From Purpureocillium takamizusanense (taxonomy: Eukaryota > Ascomycota > Sordariomycetes > Hypocreales > Ophiocordycipitaceae), in NCBI RefSeq assembly GCF_022605165.1, contig NC_063068.1, positions 1,240,001 to 1,304,000 on the forward strand: DNA of 64,000 bases, in the 5' to 3' direction. Shown in pieces: positions 35,182 through 45,948 of the stretch (the first letter of the stretch is position 1; each line of letters starts with the position of its first letter). The position numbers and the translations under genes are program-made. Under the pieces are notes generated by a model. It saw nothing but the letters and a program-made list of their open reading frames with translations, was not told the DNA's origin and made no database searches.

Positions 35182-36030
35182 TATAGCTCGAATAGGATAT
35201 AGTAATGAGGTCTAGCAGTGAGAGATGTGATGTAGGCTCTAGGTTTATGAGCATCTGGGCCGTTGGCATTTTATACCTCGACAGCGTAAGCTCGGGCCAC
35301 TATCACTAAATCGCTGAGCAAAATAGATTACGAATACAGAGCTCTAGATAATAGTTTGGCGTGACGCATGGACTCAGTCCTCGTGCATGCCAGGCCTATG
35401 AGCGCCGCGTAGGTAGAAGAGGCCGTGTTTCAGCTCGACGGCCCGTACATGTAGCGTTGCTATGCTATCGCCCGGGCGAGCAATGGTGCGCCCGATAGTG
35501 CCTGACGATAAACCTGAATGTCTGCCTTCGTCAGGGCCTTGACTCGGTAGCCACAGCGAGTTCCTCATTTTTTTTTTGGAGATATAGCTTTTGGTATCAA
35601 ATCGAACATTGACAAGAATCTGCTTCAGCTAGTCAGTTGGGCCAAATAGCGTATCGATTAACGAGATACGTGCGAATGAGACTTGATACGAAAACCCAGT
35701 TAGGCTTTGTTGCGGGATATGCCACCGTAAGTGTGCAAGTGACTATAAACAGCTCTGTTGCGGTAGTCCCCCGATGAGTAGCAGTTGCGCGTACAGTCAA
35801 CCTCTTGCCGTTGTGTAGTCAGCTGTGGTGTACCGTGGCCGCGATCAACACCAGAACCGCCATCATCAAACATCACGACATCAATAGCATCATCACTCTA
35901 CTACTACACGCATCAAGCTGGGCTTTTCACTTGCAAGCCTCACATTGCACAGGTTCCAAAGAGAAAAGAATAACAACCAAAAAAAAAAAGAAGAGTTTTG
36001 AACTTTCGTTCGTTTGAGTGGTTCCAAAGA
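35182..36030. other. AT-richer intergenic stretch
   Basis: Visibly lower GC than the rest of the window, with many stops in all frames. It could be a mutated repeat relic, but no coding remnant or terminal repeats were identified. An A11 run at 35979-35989 is T11 on the minus strand. Confidence 0.35.
35315..35322 (-). promoter_or_regulatory. TTTGCTCA motif (copper-responsive element-like)
   Basis: On the minus strand the octamer is TTTGCTCA, the classic Mac1-type copper-responsive element, about 134 bp before the start of the small two-exon gene and about 1 kb before the copper-fist gene. A single 8-mer occurs by chance about once per 33 kb of double-stranded sequence, so this is weak evidence. 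Confidence 0.2.
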
Positions 36031-36124
36031 TTGCATCTTCGGGGATCGAACGGCCGACCCGTTCATCCCCCCATATCCCGTTCCGCCTGAGGGAGCAGTT
36101 TGACCTGACCGCTGCGCCATGCAA
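36031..36124 (-). other. tRNA-like element (degenerate tRNA or SINE head)
   Basis: Read on the minus strand it begins TTGCATGGCGCAGCGGTCAGG, which holds a near-perfect pol III A box, and ends GTTCGATCCCCGAAGATGCAA, which holds a B box. The ends pair (TTGCAT with ATGCAA). The body does not fold into a standard cloverleaf: the D and anticodon stems are imperfect and there are extra bases between the T loop and the acceptor. A run of 11 T follows about 40 nt downstream, suitable as a pol III terminator. The start resembles fungal tRNA-Met. Best described as a tRNA-derived pseudogene or SINE-like head; a divergent intron-containing tRNA is the alternative. Confidence 0.35.
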
Positions 36125-37170
36125 CGGATGCCCCTGCTCCCCCGATGAACAGGTGCGTAGTTCAAGTATATATAACATGTGCAGGAGCGCGCGGGAGCTG
36201 GCGGGCGGGCGTGCGTCTGAACAGAGCCCGCTACCGGGAGCCGGGCGACCCTGCCAGGGCAACGGCTATCAGTGCGGCTCAAAGGTGCTGGCGCGGTAGC
36301 ATGGGAGCCCGACCAGCCGCTGAGATGCCCTGTTCAGGGCTGGAGCAACTCGTTGGACAGGCACACGGCCTGTTCAGCACCGCCGAGGGCTGTCAAGAGC
36401 GGAACCAGCGGCTCCTCAAACCTAACATTGGTAAAGTAGTAGTGCACCTTGGGAGCTTCGCACTTGCCAGTGATGTATCTGGTCATATCAGCAACGCATG
36501 CCGATGAAACTCGCCAAGAGAGGATGGAGAACGACGGGCAGGGGCGGTTTGATAGACGCAGACCATCGACCAGGCTCCCAAAGGACGGCGCCGCCGGTAT
36601 CATGGGAGAAATTGATCATAAAGTAAGGCTGAGAGAATGGCCTCAGCTCCGAGCAGCGCCCAAGATCCACGCCAGGCACCATAGCGCCTCGCGTGGCTGT
36701 GCTCCGAACTGGGCCTTGGGCTGGGAACAGAATGGATTGGAGTTGAGATGAAGAAAAATGATGATGGTAGCCTGCTAGTGGGGACTCGAGGAGCCGTATT
36801 CCTCGCTCCCGCACCGCGACCGCAAGCCGGCGGCGGCTGTGCTCGGCGCTAGGCCTACGCTTAGGACCTCGAAGAGAGTTAGCAAATCGACTTACACCCC
36901 ATCAACTCTCAATTCCACGCGGAAACAGTTAAATATATAATGGCGGAAGTCGTCTTGCAGCCCTACGATGCGACTCAGCTCAACTCGCCCTCGTCCGCAA
37001 GTGGCGTTATTTGTTTCTTACTTTGTGATACCCACACCCCTTGACTCTCAGTATATTGCATGCCTTCACCAGCGCCGAGATCTTTCACGACTTGCACTTA
37101 CACGACACGGCAATCCGCAGTCCCCCACACACAGACACGCAACACACTCACGCACGCCGCGCAAGTCACA
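36125..37170. other. intergenic, promoter of Tubby-C-like gene
   Basis: About 1.0 kb with no supportable gene. A TATA-like AAATATATAA lies near 36931, about 240 bp before the next start codon. Confidence 0.4.
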
Positions 37171-37806
37171 ATGACTGTCACGACCCCGATCCGTTTCGAC
37201 ATTCACCGCAACGCCTTCGCCTACCACTACTCCATCACCGCGCACAACAGCACCGCCACCGACACCGCCCTCTACTACTGCGACGTAACCCGCTTCACCA
37301 AGTCATCCACCCCAGACATGGTCCTTTATGCCGGGTCCTCACCGGCTTCTGCCTCCCCCATCGCCCTCTCCCACATCCTCCAGTTCTCCCAGAGCTTCAA
37401 GATCGGCCTGGGCGACGCCGTCCCGCGCCACGCCACTGTCCCGGACGCCATTCAGTGGGAGGACCTACGGCGATCGACCTTCACGGGTGCCGAGCACCGA
37501 TGGGGCATGTCTCTCGCGGTGTCGGACTCCAAGGCTCGGGACGGTCGTCGCAGGCTTGCGCTGCTGTGGAAGAGGACGCGCAGCGTACGCGCCCAGGGTG
37601 CCGAGGACGGGATCCGCCACCGCGGGTTCCGCGGCTGGAAGCTGCTCGACGAGGAGCAGCCCGACGAGGTGCTTGCCGTCTTCACGCTGGATCAAGTCTT
37701 TGGTCGACGGGGTGTTTTGCAGATCAATGCCGACTATGGTGACGAGTTTACCATCGCGGTGCTGATGACGCTGTTGACCTTGTATGAGCGGTCCGAGATG
37801 CGGTAA
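37171..37806 (+). CDS. Tubby-C-terminal / LURP-one-like fungal protein
   Basis: Single exon, 211 residues. Starts MTVTTPIRFDIHRNAFAYHY after a CACA leader. The sequence alternates short beta-strand-like blocks: 'ALYYCDVTRFTKSSTPDMVL', 'LSHILQFSQSFKIGLGD', 'IQWEDLRRSTF', 'RLALLWKRTRS', 'GWKLLDE', 'VLAVFTLDQ', ending in a hydrophobic helix 'DEFTIAVLMTLLTLYERSEMR'. That order (beta-barrel around a central C-terminal helix) is what is expected of Tubby-C/LURP-one-like proteins common in Pezizomycotina and mostly uncharacterised; the assignment rests on remembered family resemblance. No signal peptide or true TM segment; cytosolic or membrane-associated. An in-frame upstream ATG at 37060 adds only low-complexity leader sequence. 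Confidence 0.75.
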   Translation: MTVTTPIRFDIHRNAFAYHYSITAHNSTATDTALYYCDVTRFTKSSTPDMVLYAGSSPASASPIALSHILQFSQSFKIGLGDAVPRHATVPDAIQWEDLRRSTFTGAEHRWGMSLAVSDSKARDGRRRLALLWKRTRSVRAQGAEDGIRHRGFRGWKLLDEEQPDEVLAVFTLDQVFGRRGVLQINADYGDEFTIAVLMTLLTLYERSEMR

Positions 37807-38410
37807 CGTGACGTGCAAAGTCGGACTGGGTGAAAGGGGGATTTGACTGTGCTTGGTCGGCCTGCGAAACAGTCATCTACCACGACGGTTCCACTTACTC
37901 ATAAAGCTTCACCTAAGCAAGGGTGTGCAAGGCACCCTCGGTATCAAACTATCGTCATCAGCCGGCGTATGCACCACTATTGACATTATTCCTGTACACT
38001 GATATACTGTCATCTTGGACATAAATGGTAATGCATTGCAAGAAGCGCTTTTGTTATTCAAGAAGCGCCTATGCAAACCGAGTGCTTCTGTCTGATGTCC
38101 ATGGACGTCTGACACACGGAGCGAGTCACATAACAAACCATCACGAACCGTGCTTCACCGCAGCGTTTCAGCACTGGAGAAGACAGAGTTCCTTGCCTTT
38201 CACCACTATCACTGTCACACACACACCACCGTGAGTCGCCGCAAGCATGGAGTCAGAGTCAAAGTCTTCCCGCTGCCTTCATATTCCACGGTGAACTCAA
38301 ACCTCCCAAACTCGCAGTCTTTGTTGACCAACTCGCGGAACACCCAATCTTCGTCAACATCCCCATGCCGCACGCATACGGTTCTGCGAGAGCAAGTCCG
38401 TATCGTCGCG
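37807..38410. other. intergenic / possible N-terminal extension
   Basis: 604 bp. The frame of the next gene is open back to 38150, so up to 87 more residues are possible, but this part is rich in chance His/Thr and Ser runs and has no motif. Confidence 0.4.
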
Positions 38411-39846
38411 ATGAACGCATGCTGCTGTACGTACGCGCAACAGGTTTGTCCGTGCTGCCGTCGCTGTGCAAAAGACGATGCCATCTTCTGCCAGGAGGCG
38501 GAACGCACCCAAGTCATGTGCTCTGGCCACAGAATTGTTGAAATTCCCGGAGTGCTGTGCCCACCGTGCGGCGGGAGGCGGAACACCAGCCGGAATGTGC
38601 CGCATTTTAATAGCCGTGTCCTAGAGGACGCGGGCGCCGCGACGACTGGCAGTACCGGAAACGGCCGTCGTAGGCTTTCGCTTGAACACATATTAGGCTT
38701 CGCAGCCAAAGATAAGAGCTCTTCAAACACGAACAGTCATAACAGGTCGGGCCGACAGAGCCTTGTCGAGCGACTGCCGTCTCTATTCAGAGGCACTACA
38801 ACTGCTGCAGCATGGAGGGCGCAACATCAGGATGTCAACCTATTCGCATCCACAAAGTACGCGTCAGCGGCGGTATCGCCAAACACGAACAACATGATGG
38901 GCGAGGTGGAGTTGGATCGCGTATCGTTAAACGATTCGCAGGACACCATCTGGTTCCCAGCCAGAAAACGAGTACATGTACGTACCGTATCAGGCCAGCC
39001 GACTGTAGTTCCCGCGGAGACGGTTTCGCAAAACACACCTGCCCATAATTTGTTAGCGTCACCACCACAGCAGGGATCCATGGCCATATCAGATGCCACA
39101 GGCTCTTCAAGAAAACCTTTAGCTGCCGCACATGTCGAGGAGAGCGGGCAAAAAAGTCATGCACCTGCCCGGGGCGAACGACAGAGCGAATCGCGTCTCG
39201 AGAGAACGCCCGGCTCGTTGCTGACAGGGACACGGTCCGATGCAATGTTCGGGCATGGGAGAGAGCCAACTCCACCCATACCTGAGCGCAATCCGCTGAG
39301 ACTTATTGCCAGAACCTTGCACCGCCAAAACTCTGGAGAGGTGACGTGGTCGGCGCCCAACGCAAGGCGGTCTTCCGCCCCCGGCTACGTTAACGACGTA
39401 TCCGACCTGACTTCCGTACCCGATGTGTCCTACTTTGCTACTGTCTCCTCCATATCACCGCCAGCGTCCGATGAGGCCAGTGAGGATCGCCTGCTAGGGT
39501 CGTCGTCAAAGGTGGCGGGACATTCAAGGCAGGAAGAATTGCGAGAACCCGGCTATATTGGATCTCACCACCCAACCAGAGTGAGTTCTCTCCTTTCTCC
39601 GGCTGAACCTACCGGCGCTGGGCCGGAGAGCGCAATGCCTCCTCGTCCATCTTCGGGATCGATGAATCGAATTCATCGGGTGAAAGAGTCGCCGCCTCCC
39701 TCTCGACGAACGCGCAGACGGCGCCGTCCTCGAGTTCCGTACCGCACAACGTCGCGTCGTCGCGGGCCGCCGACATGCTCCTCCAGTGTGTACAGCCAGT
39801 GACAACAAGTCGTACAAATCCACACATGTCGGCCTTTATGCAATAA
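38411..39846 (+). CDS. hypothetical protein: Cys-rich N-terminus, disordered body
   Basis: Two exons (38411-39580, 39631-39846), 461 residues. Residues 1-58 form a Cys-rich module starting MNACCCTYAQQVCPCCRRCA with later Cys pairs 'FCQ', 'MCSGH' and 'LCPPCGG', suggestive of metal binding. The remainder is polar, Ser/Pro/Arg-rich and probably disordered ('SDLTSVPDVSYFATVSSISP'). A 50-nt intron (39581-39630, GTGAGT, branch GGCTGAAC, acceptor GAGAG) converts an implausible Arg-rich C-terminus into 'RNASSSIFGIDESNSSGE' and a natural Ser/Thr/Ala-rich end. Without splicing the frame would end at 39802. The start is uncertain: 38411 is where the Cys module begins, and the open frame extends to 38150. 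No family is recognised; similar Cys-head, disordered-tail proteins are common orphan proteins in filamentous ascomycetes. Confidence 0.6.
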
Positions 39847-42800
39847 GGGGTGGATATAGGAGACGTCTCCTGCCGCCCAGACTCGAAACTGCTCAACATT
39901 ACCACCAGACAAGTGGCACTGCTGCAGGTCCCGTCCCTCGGAGGTGACGTGGGCCGGAAGAAGAGCGAACACGGTCGAAGGGTCTGTGGAGAGCTCGAGA
40001 CGGCGTCTGCTACGTCATTGAAGGCGGCGAACGGCAGAAGGCGAGACAGACAGAGGGCACAGGCCAGACTTGATCAGCCCCACCCCCGAAGGCCTTCAAG
40101 GCCTGCTAACCAAGGTTGCCGTTGAAGCACGTCGACGCTGGAGCCAGAGGTTAAGTCATGCCACTCGACCAAGCGGCAGATTCTCAACCGGCTCACGGCA
40201 TCACGCGTGGGGGAGGAATTTGGGCGCCCTTGTCATCAATCTTGACAATGGCGCGACGAGCCAGACTGTCGGGTCCGTCAGCACCGAATGCTCCGCCTTT
40301 GTCGATCAAGGGTGGAGGGGCAGCCCCAGCGCGGCACAGATGTACGTAGCTTGGCCGGGTCATGCCGACCGAGCAAGCGTTCGTGAAATGAGCAAGCAGA
40401 TGTATGGAGGTGCGCGGTAACGGTGGGGCAGCCCCAGCCGGAAAAGGCTCTTTCTTCTTGGTCGCGGCACGAGCTTCGAAAAGAACCATGGAAGTCACAG
40501 CGGTTGGACATGTGTGCGAGCAACGAAACCGCGGGCGACATGTTCTTATAGCTGGCTCCGACAAAGGCTTTTAGCGGCCGACGGCGTGCGAGTCCGAGCT
40601 TGACGTGTCAGTGATGCCCCTGACCCCGTGGTTGGACGGCGGAGTGGCCTCCGGTGGGCCAATCATACCAGCCTGGCTACTGTAGGACGCGGCTGTGAGG
40701 TCAGTCTACGTACACGTCCGTAGTAACGTAGGCTAATGATCGACCATGATGCCGCTCGCGCTTCTGGGCATCTGAAATGCGGGGCAATCGTCGCCCTGGA
40801 TGACAAGCCGTGGCAGGGGGGGGGGGGGGGGGATGTGCAACAACGCCAAGGCGGCGCCCACGGAGCCGACAGGAACGTTGACTGTTTGTCGCCCAAGACA
40901 GTCAGCAAGCATGGGAAGCGCAGGGTTGATTCGTCCTGATGGTGTGTGTCCGCGGTCAAAGTTGTTCTGAGATACTAGTATCATGACCACTTCATATGTG
41001 AGTACATGCACAATGATAATCGTTCAGTGAGCTGCATACCCGTGACGTTTGCCGCGCAAGACTGCTCTCGACGCCTCTCCAACGTCAGTAACTACTTACT
41101 TCTTCTCATTGTTCGCTCCTTCGGCTCGTGCCTGGATGGATTGCGTGGGGGTCCGCGCAAGGGGCCGAGGACGAGAAGGGTACTGTCGAAAGACTCCTGG
41201 CCTTTGGACGCGGCCCGGCATAAACATGTCTCGAACTCTATCTTGCCGCGGCGCCCTCTTGCTGCCTCGCCGCACCCGATGTCCAGTGGTATGGGCGCCT
41301 GCTCCCCGTCTGAAGTACGTAGCTCGCCAGCTCCCCACGCCCGCCGCACTTGGCCAACGTCGCTCTGCAAGCAATCGATTTCCCAGGCGCGCCGGAGCCC
41401 ATGTGCAATGCAGTCTTTTGCCGGATGCCGAAGCGGGGTGATTCCAAAACCGGCAGCGTACGTACGGCCCGCTCTGCCCGTGATGCTCGGCGTATGGACA
41501 TGCAGCTCTCGACATAGCTGACGCAAAACAACGCTCTGTTCCCGCACTCTTACATAACATGCCCCATGTATACTGTATTGTGCTTCGAATGTGAGAATAG
41601 CTTCTCGGATATAGCGCACGCCACTGAGCGGCCATGGCACCACGGGCACGTACACCTACCTATTCAAGCCGCTGGGACGACCAGGAGGCAGCTCGGTGGG
41701 TCGTGGGGCCGTGGCGTGTCGGGACCCTGACTGCAGTCGGATGACTGCCGCACTGCAAACATGGTCACCTTGGTCCCTGGCATCTTGGTGAGTACTTTTA
41801 GGCAACGGCGCCCGCTGTCTTCAGCCTGACCACCCCACTCTCCGCCGGGTTCGCCAGCCGTGAGGTGGTACTAACGAGTACCCCGTGGGTGTGACCGATC
41901 CTCAGAAGCTTGTCGGTCGCCGAGAGTAGGGGCAACGGTTTGTCTCCGACCAGCATCCCCCCTCCTCTTCGAACGGCCCGTCTCGCGTCAACCCAAGTGT
42001 CCCGGACATAAAATGGCCTGGCTGCAGCTGTAGCTGGAAGGGTGGGTGTGCATACAACGCCCAGAAGGGCTTGGCGAGGGCGAGCTGGATCTTGGCCGGC
42101 TGATGTGGTATCCATGTGGCAAAGGACACGCCGCACCAGCCACGCGCCGACCGCACGATCGGCGAAGTCGAGCCTGCAAATTTTCAATTCAAGGGTTCGT
42201 TTGTTTTAGTTGCTCGCGAGTATGCCGGAGCCGATCTGTAAAGCTCTCATCGTCACAAGTCCGTCATCCTGGGACTCGTCGCGCCCGCAGGGGACGAGAA
42301 CGTCGTTGGTGTTCTAGAAAAGCGGAACCGGGCATCTTTCCGTAAGCGCCGCGACGCCGCTCCCCTCCTATCACAGGGATCGTGGAGCTTTTGCTCCGGA
42401 GCTCACTCACCTGGCCACCCAATTCGAATTTGACCAGACCCTTTTGCCCGTCCAGCATCTCGTGGTATGCGGGTTCTCGAGATTTATCAGGTAGACATGG
42501 CTCCTCTCGCTTCTCCGCCTCTGCCGTCCCTTGACTGGCCCTGTCTGCCTGCCTTGCCCCAGTCCTCAAACCAAGCCAGAGGACCAGTCGCTCCGAGCCA
42601 AGCCCCTTTTACTGGTCGCGGCCGACTTGTTGTCGCTCCCAGGTGCTTTGCTTTGCGTCGACGGCCCCAGTGATCGGGCGGGCGCTGAGCTCCAGACCAG
42701 GGTCGGATGCGTGGCGAACCGTCCGTGGTGCTTCTTTCTCCCTCCTTCTGTATGGACAGAGCTCCAACACAGAATTTGGCGCCCTTATTAAGACTTGCCT

Positions 42801-43078
42801 TGGTCGGTCAGAGAGACCTCTGCTCGCCAACACGGATAGTAGGAGGTTTTTTACTTCCTGCCCACCGTGGTCAATCCTGCCCGGGTCTCGACGATCTCTT
42901 GCGCCGAGCCATCACAGACGCACCACCGCGACAGCCACCTACCAACCAAACCATCACGCAACCGCATCCCACCTTCGCGTACCAATGCCACAGCCTACAG
43001 AGACGTCCACCTTGATGAGATCTCTTAGCACTTGATACGGCCAACCGCCCGGTGAAGGGAGGCTTGCATTCACGTTAA
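39847..43078. other. gene-poor region
   Basis: About 3.2 kb without a confidently supportable gene. It contains a G17 run (40816-40832). Minus-strand frames at 41092-41655 and 41798-42187 are open but lack recognisable domains. The right end is the leader of the 65-residue protein, with a short upstream frame at 42984-43034. Confidence 0.4.
40816..40832 (+). repeat. homopolymer G17
   Basis: Longest uninterrupted homopolymer in the window; noncoding. Its length is likely uncertain in any assembly. Confidence 0.85.
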
Positions 43079-43276
43079 ATGTGCACGGAGCATACGGCTG
43101 AATGCCCAGTCTGCGGGAAGGAATATCTCGTCTATGTTGCATTTTGTCACGACTTTCACCCACCGTTCGTTGCCTGCCCCAACGGAACCGTCATCGCCCG
43201 GGAGAGCATGCGTCAAGGACAGTGTCCGAGTCCGGTATGTCCAAACAGCTTGCGCGGGGGCTGTCAGGTAATGTAA
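43079..43276 (+). CDS. 65-residue cysteine-rich protein
   Basis: Single exon, 65 residues. It begins MCTEHTAECPVCGKEYLVYV and contains seven cysteines in pairs (MC, EC, VC, FC, AC, QC..VC, GC) with the end 'CPSPVCPNSLRGGCQVM'. The Cys/His spacing resembles the small 'MC....C..C' proteins widespread in Sordariomycetes, which look like zinc-ribbon or disulfide-rich modules of unknown function. There is no signal peptide, so it is probably cytosolic and metal-binding; that is inference. It ends 86 bp from the stop of the convergent NAD(P)HX epimerase, so the 3' ends of the two mRNAs probably overlap. Confidence 0.55.
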   Translation: MCTEHTAECPVCGKEYLVYVAFCHDFHPPFVACPNGTVIARESMRQGQCPSPVCPNSLRGGCQVM

Positions 43277-43362
43277 AGCAACTCGTCGCCGATGATATTC
43301 CTTTCGAGGACCATTTTGGAGACGCATCATCAACGTTGCCCACGAAGGTGGCCCTTGAAGCT

Positions 43363-44704
43363 TCACAACCTCTCGCCGCTGGTGGGCACTTCAACAACTT
43401 GGTCGATGCCTTCATACTCGGGGATGCTGAAACCATACTTGTTGGCCATGGATGGCGAGACGAATCTGCCCACGAGGTTAGTCCAAAGTCGACGTGTGGC
43501 AAGGAGACGCGTACCGGCCACCAATGAAATGGCGACCCTTGAAGTGCTTAACGAGCGGCTTTGGAGCGGTCAGGCTAACGAGCGTGGTAGGCATGAAAGC
43601 GCTGCCCAGGCCGGAGCTGGGTGGGCCATTTTCGATGTCCCAGGACGACGGGGCGTCGACGGACGTGACGGAAAGCTGCGTCTCTTGCAGAGCCTTGATC
43701 ACCGCAGGAAACGGCTCCCGAACCTCTCCAGAAAAGCTGAAACCTGGCCCGTGGGGTCAGTGGGCTGGGGCTTCGCCGTGGGGAAAAACCAACCGAATAT
43801 GGCATCGACAATATGATCGGTCTGTCCCAGCGCCATCTGAAAGTCATCGACGAAAGGGACCTCGAGGTCTTCAAGCTGCTTCGCTAGACGCTGTCGACCA
43901 CTTAGAACGGGTTCAGAGGAGCGAGGCGTTGAAGGGACAATGATCAAAGAGGGATTATGCTCAAGAGAGAACAATTCGAGACACGGACATAGGAGCAACA
44001 TCATGGTGCTGACGCGTTACGACTAATGCCTCCACTCACCGATACCCCGAGTAGATGAGATACAGCAAATAGACACCAAAAGAAACTCAAGGTTCACAGG
44101 TGCAGTGGCCAACAGTGACACGATTGTCTGGGGAAAGGGAGAGTAATGGTGGAGCCCTGGAGACTGGAGGTGCTTACTTGGTACAGTTCGTTCTTGCTCC
44201 GCTTGGGGTAGAAGATGGAGGGTTGGTAGCCGTAATAGAAGAGATGGCGGGCCGCGACAAGGCCATCGCCGCCTACACCACCGACCGCCTGTCAGTCATG
44301 GTCGGGGCCACGCTTCGGCCCAGAGGTGGTACTCACCGTTGTTCCCCGGTCCACAGGCCACAAGGACTCGTCGCCCCTTGTTAAGCGGGTGGACGCGATA
44401 AACTGATATTCGTCAGCGACTGTTGCCCCAGGGGCTTGCCACAACAGGCGGCTACATATTTCTTACCTGCCTGTGAAACAGAGAGTCCCGCCAGTTCCAT
44501 GAGCTGATCAATGGAAAAAGCGCAAGTGCTCATCAGCTCCTGGTCCAAGGCCGCCGCTGCCTTCGCACCGAGTGTCTGTGTGTGTTAGTTTCTACTATAT
44601 TGCGTCCATACTCCTAATGCGTGGACCGGCGGGTCCGCCCCATGCTGCTTATTGGAACAGCGCTTAGGGCGCCGGCTCCTAAGCAGGCTTACCTTGATTG
44701 CCAT
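43363..44704 (-). CDS. NNR1: NAD(P)H-hydrate epimerase (YjeF_N)
   Basis: Seven exons (44704-44693, 44575-44467, 44402-44337, 44272-44178, 43890-43794, 43743-43515, 43465-43363) join in frame to 236 residues, the usual size. The enzyme epimerises the R and S forms of damaged NAD(P)HX so that the dehydratase can repair them, in cytosol and/or mitochondria. Seen: 'DQELMSTCAFSIDQLMELAG' at the N-terminus, the glycine-rich 'GPGNNGGDGLVAARHL' across the exon 3/4 junction, 'FVDDFQMALGQTDHIVDAIFG', 'SVDAPSSWDIENG' and 'FIGGRFVSPSMANKYGFSIPEYEG'. The first exon codes for only MAIK. Intron 4 is 287 nt, far longer than the others (49-117 nt), but 'YQ' to 'RLAKQLEDL' is exactly the family continuation. 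It is divergent from MRPS16 and convergent with the 65-residue gene. Confidence 0.95.
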
Positions 44705-45044
44705 TGTTGGAACGGCGTGAATATGCTGGAACGTACAGGCTCCGTATGAGTTGGAAGCTCAAATGCGTATCAATGACGCGATATTGATTGGGGACGAAGT
44801 TTGGGAGGAAGCTGAAATGGCCGAGTGCGGCGTTGACCTGGAGGGAGACTGACTTCTGATGTCACTGGAGTGCACCTTCCCAGGTGCAGCGCCATGCGCC
44901 GCCATGTGCCCAGTGATTGGTCGGCACGGCAAAACCCACCTCCGACCAATTTTCCACCCAAGATCACCAGGTGCATCACCAAGCCAACTTGCCTATACCA
45001 CACCTTCGTCTGGCCGACTGGACTGCACTGAGGGCAATTAGACC
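44705..45044. promoter_or_regulatory. shared divergent promoter, NNR1 / MRPS16
   Basis: 340 bp separate two head-to-head start codons of genes acting in cofactor repair and mitochondrial translation. No TATA box at a sensible distance on either side. Confidence 0.5.
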
Positions 45045-45452
45045 ATGGTCGTCAAGATTCGCCTCGCCCGATTCGGGCGAAAAAATTCGCCCTTCTACAA
45101 CATTGTCGTCGCGCACGCCCGGTACGTCTCTACCCCCTTTGCCTGAGCAATCATCAATGACGCGCGCCCTAACTTCCAATGCAGCACGGCGCGCAACTCC
45201 CGACCGCTTGAGGTGCTAGGCACGTACGATCCCATCCCCAAGCCGGATCCCTACGACAGCTCCGGCGCTTTGCACAAGGACATCAAGCTCGATACCCAGC
45301 GCGCGCGATACTGGGTTGGCGTCGGCGCTCAGCCTACCGACACCGCCTGGAGGCTGCTCTCGATGGTGGGCGTCTTGCCTAAGAAGCACTTCGGCCCCAA
45401 GGAGAACAAAGAGACGGCTGAAGTAAAGGCAAGCAATGTTCGTATTCGATGA
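45045..45452 (+). CDS. MRPS16: mitochondrial small-subunit ribosomal protein bS16m
   Basis: Two exons (45045-45121, 45185-45452), 114 residues. It begins [20 protein letters not shown], the hallmark S16 N-terminus, then '[20 protein letters not shown]' across the junction and '[21 protein letters not shown]' with '[11 protein letters not shown]'. It is a core protein of the mitochondrial 30S-like subunit; the bacterial homologue binds 16S rRNA and is needed for assembly. Its N-terminus is basic enough to act as a targeting signal without a cleaved presequence, as in yeast. The 63-nt intron (GTACGT..TGCAG) is fixed by the family sequence. Confidence 0.95.
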
Positions 45453-45948
45453 ATTGCCGTTGAGGGAGCGATTGGAGCACGGTGTATGATATGGACTACA
45501 TGAGCATTGGTGGCGTTTTTGGATGGGACTTGGGCTACAACAAGGGCACAAGGGCCGCAAGATTTCTACGCTGCCCGGACGGACTAAACTGTGTGGCAAT
45601 GACATTACACCTGGCCTTGAATTGCCGCTTGAGAGGGTGTTTGCAGTCGCTCAGTAGGAGAGGTCGAGCAGGAACAGACATGAATGTTGCTTCAGCGCTT
45701 CGATATACAACCACATACCGTGGGTATTTCCTTCTAATGACCTCCGGGCTTTCTTCTCTGCCCAAGTATCCAATCACGAGAGCAGCATTGCCGCGGTCTC
45801 GTAGCCTTCCGTACAAACCCTATGACGTGAAACCCGAAGAAAGAACCAACCTTCCTGAAATGCAGTCCAACATATGTCCGTTGCCGCTACCGCACGACCG
45901 TGACTGCGGCAGGGCTTCGTTGTGTTTTGCGACCAGGAAATAAATTGC
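45453..45948. other. intergenic, tail-to-tail
   Basis: 496 bp between the stops of MRPS16 and the amino-acid transporter. A 153-codon frame crosses it on the plus strand but has no motif; treated as 3' untranslated sequence. Confidence 0.5.

Noticed and set aside
38215..38730. 171-codon minus frame opposite the Cys-head protein
   Set aside because: The stretch around RHGDVDEDWVFRELV looks protein-like, but the plus-strand frame is much longer, has the Cys module and continues through a good intron.
41092..42187. Two minus frames (187 and 129 codons)
   Set aside because: No motif; overlapping open frames on the other strand; the region appears noncoding.
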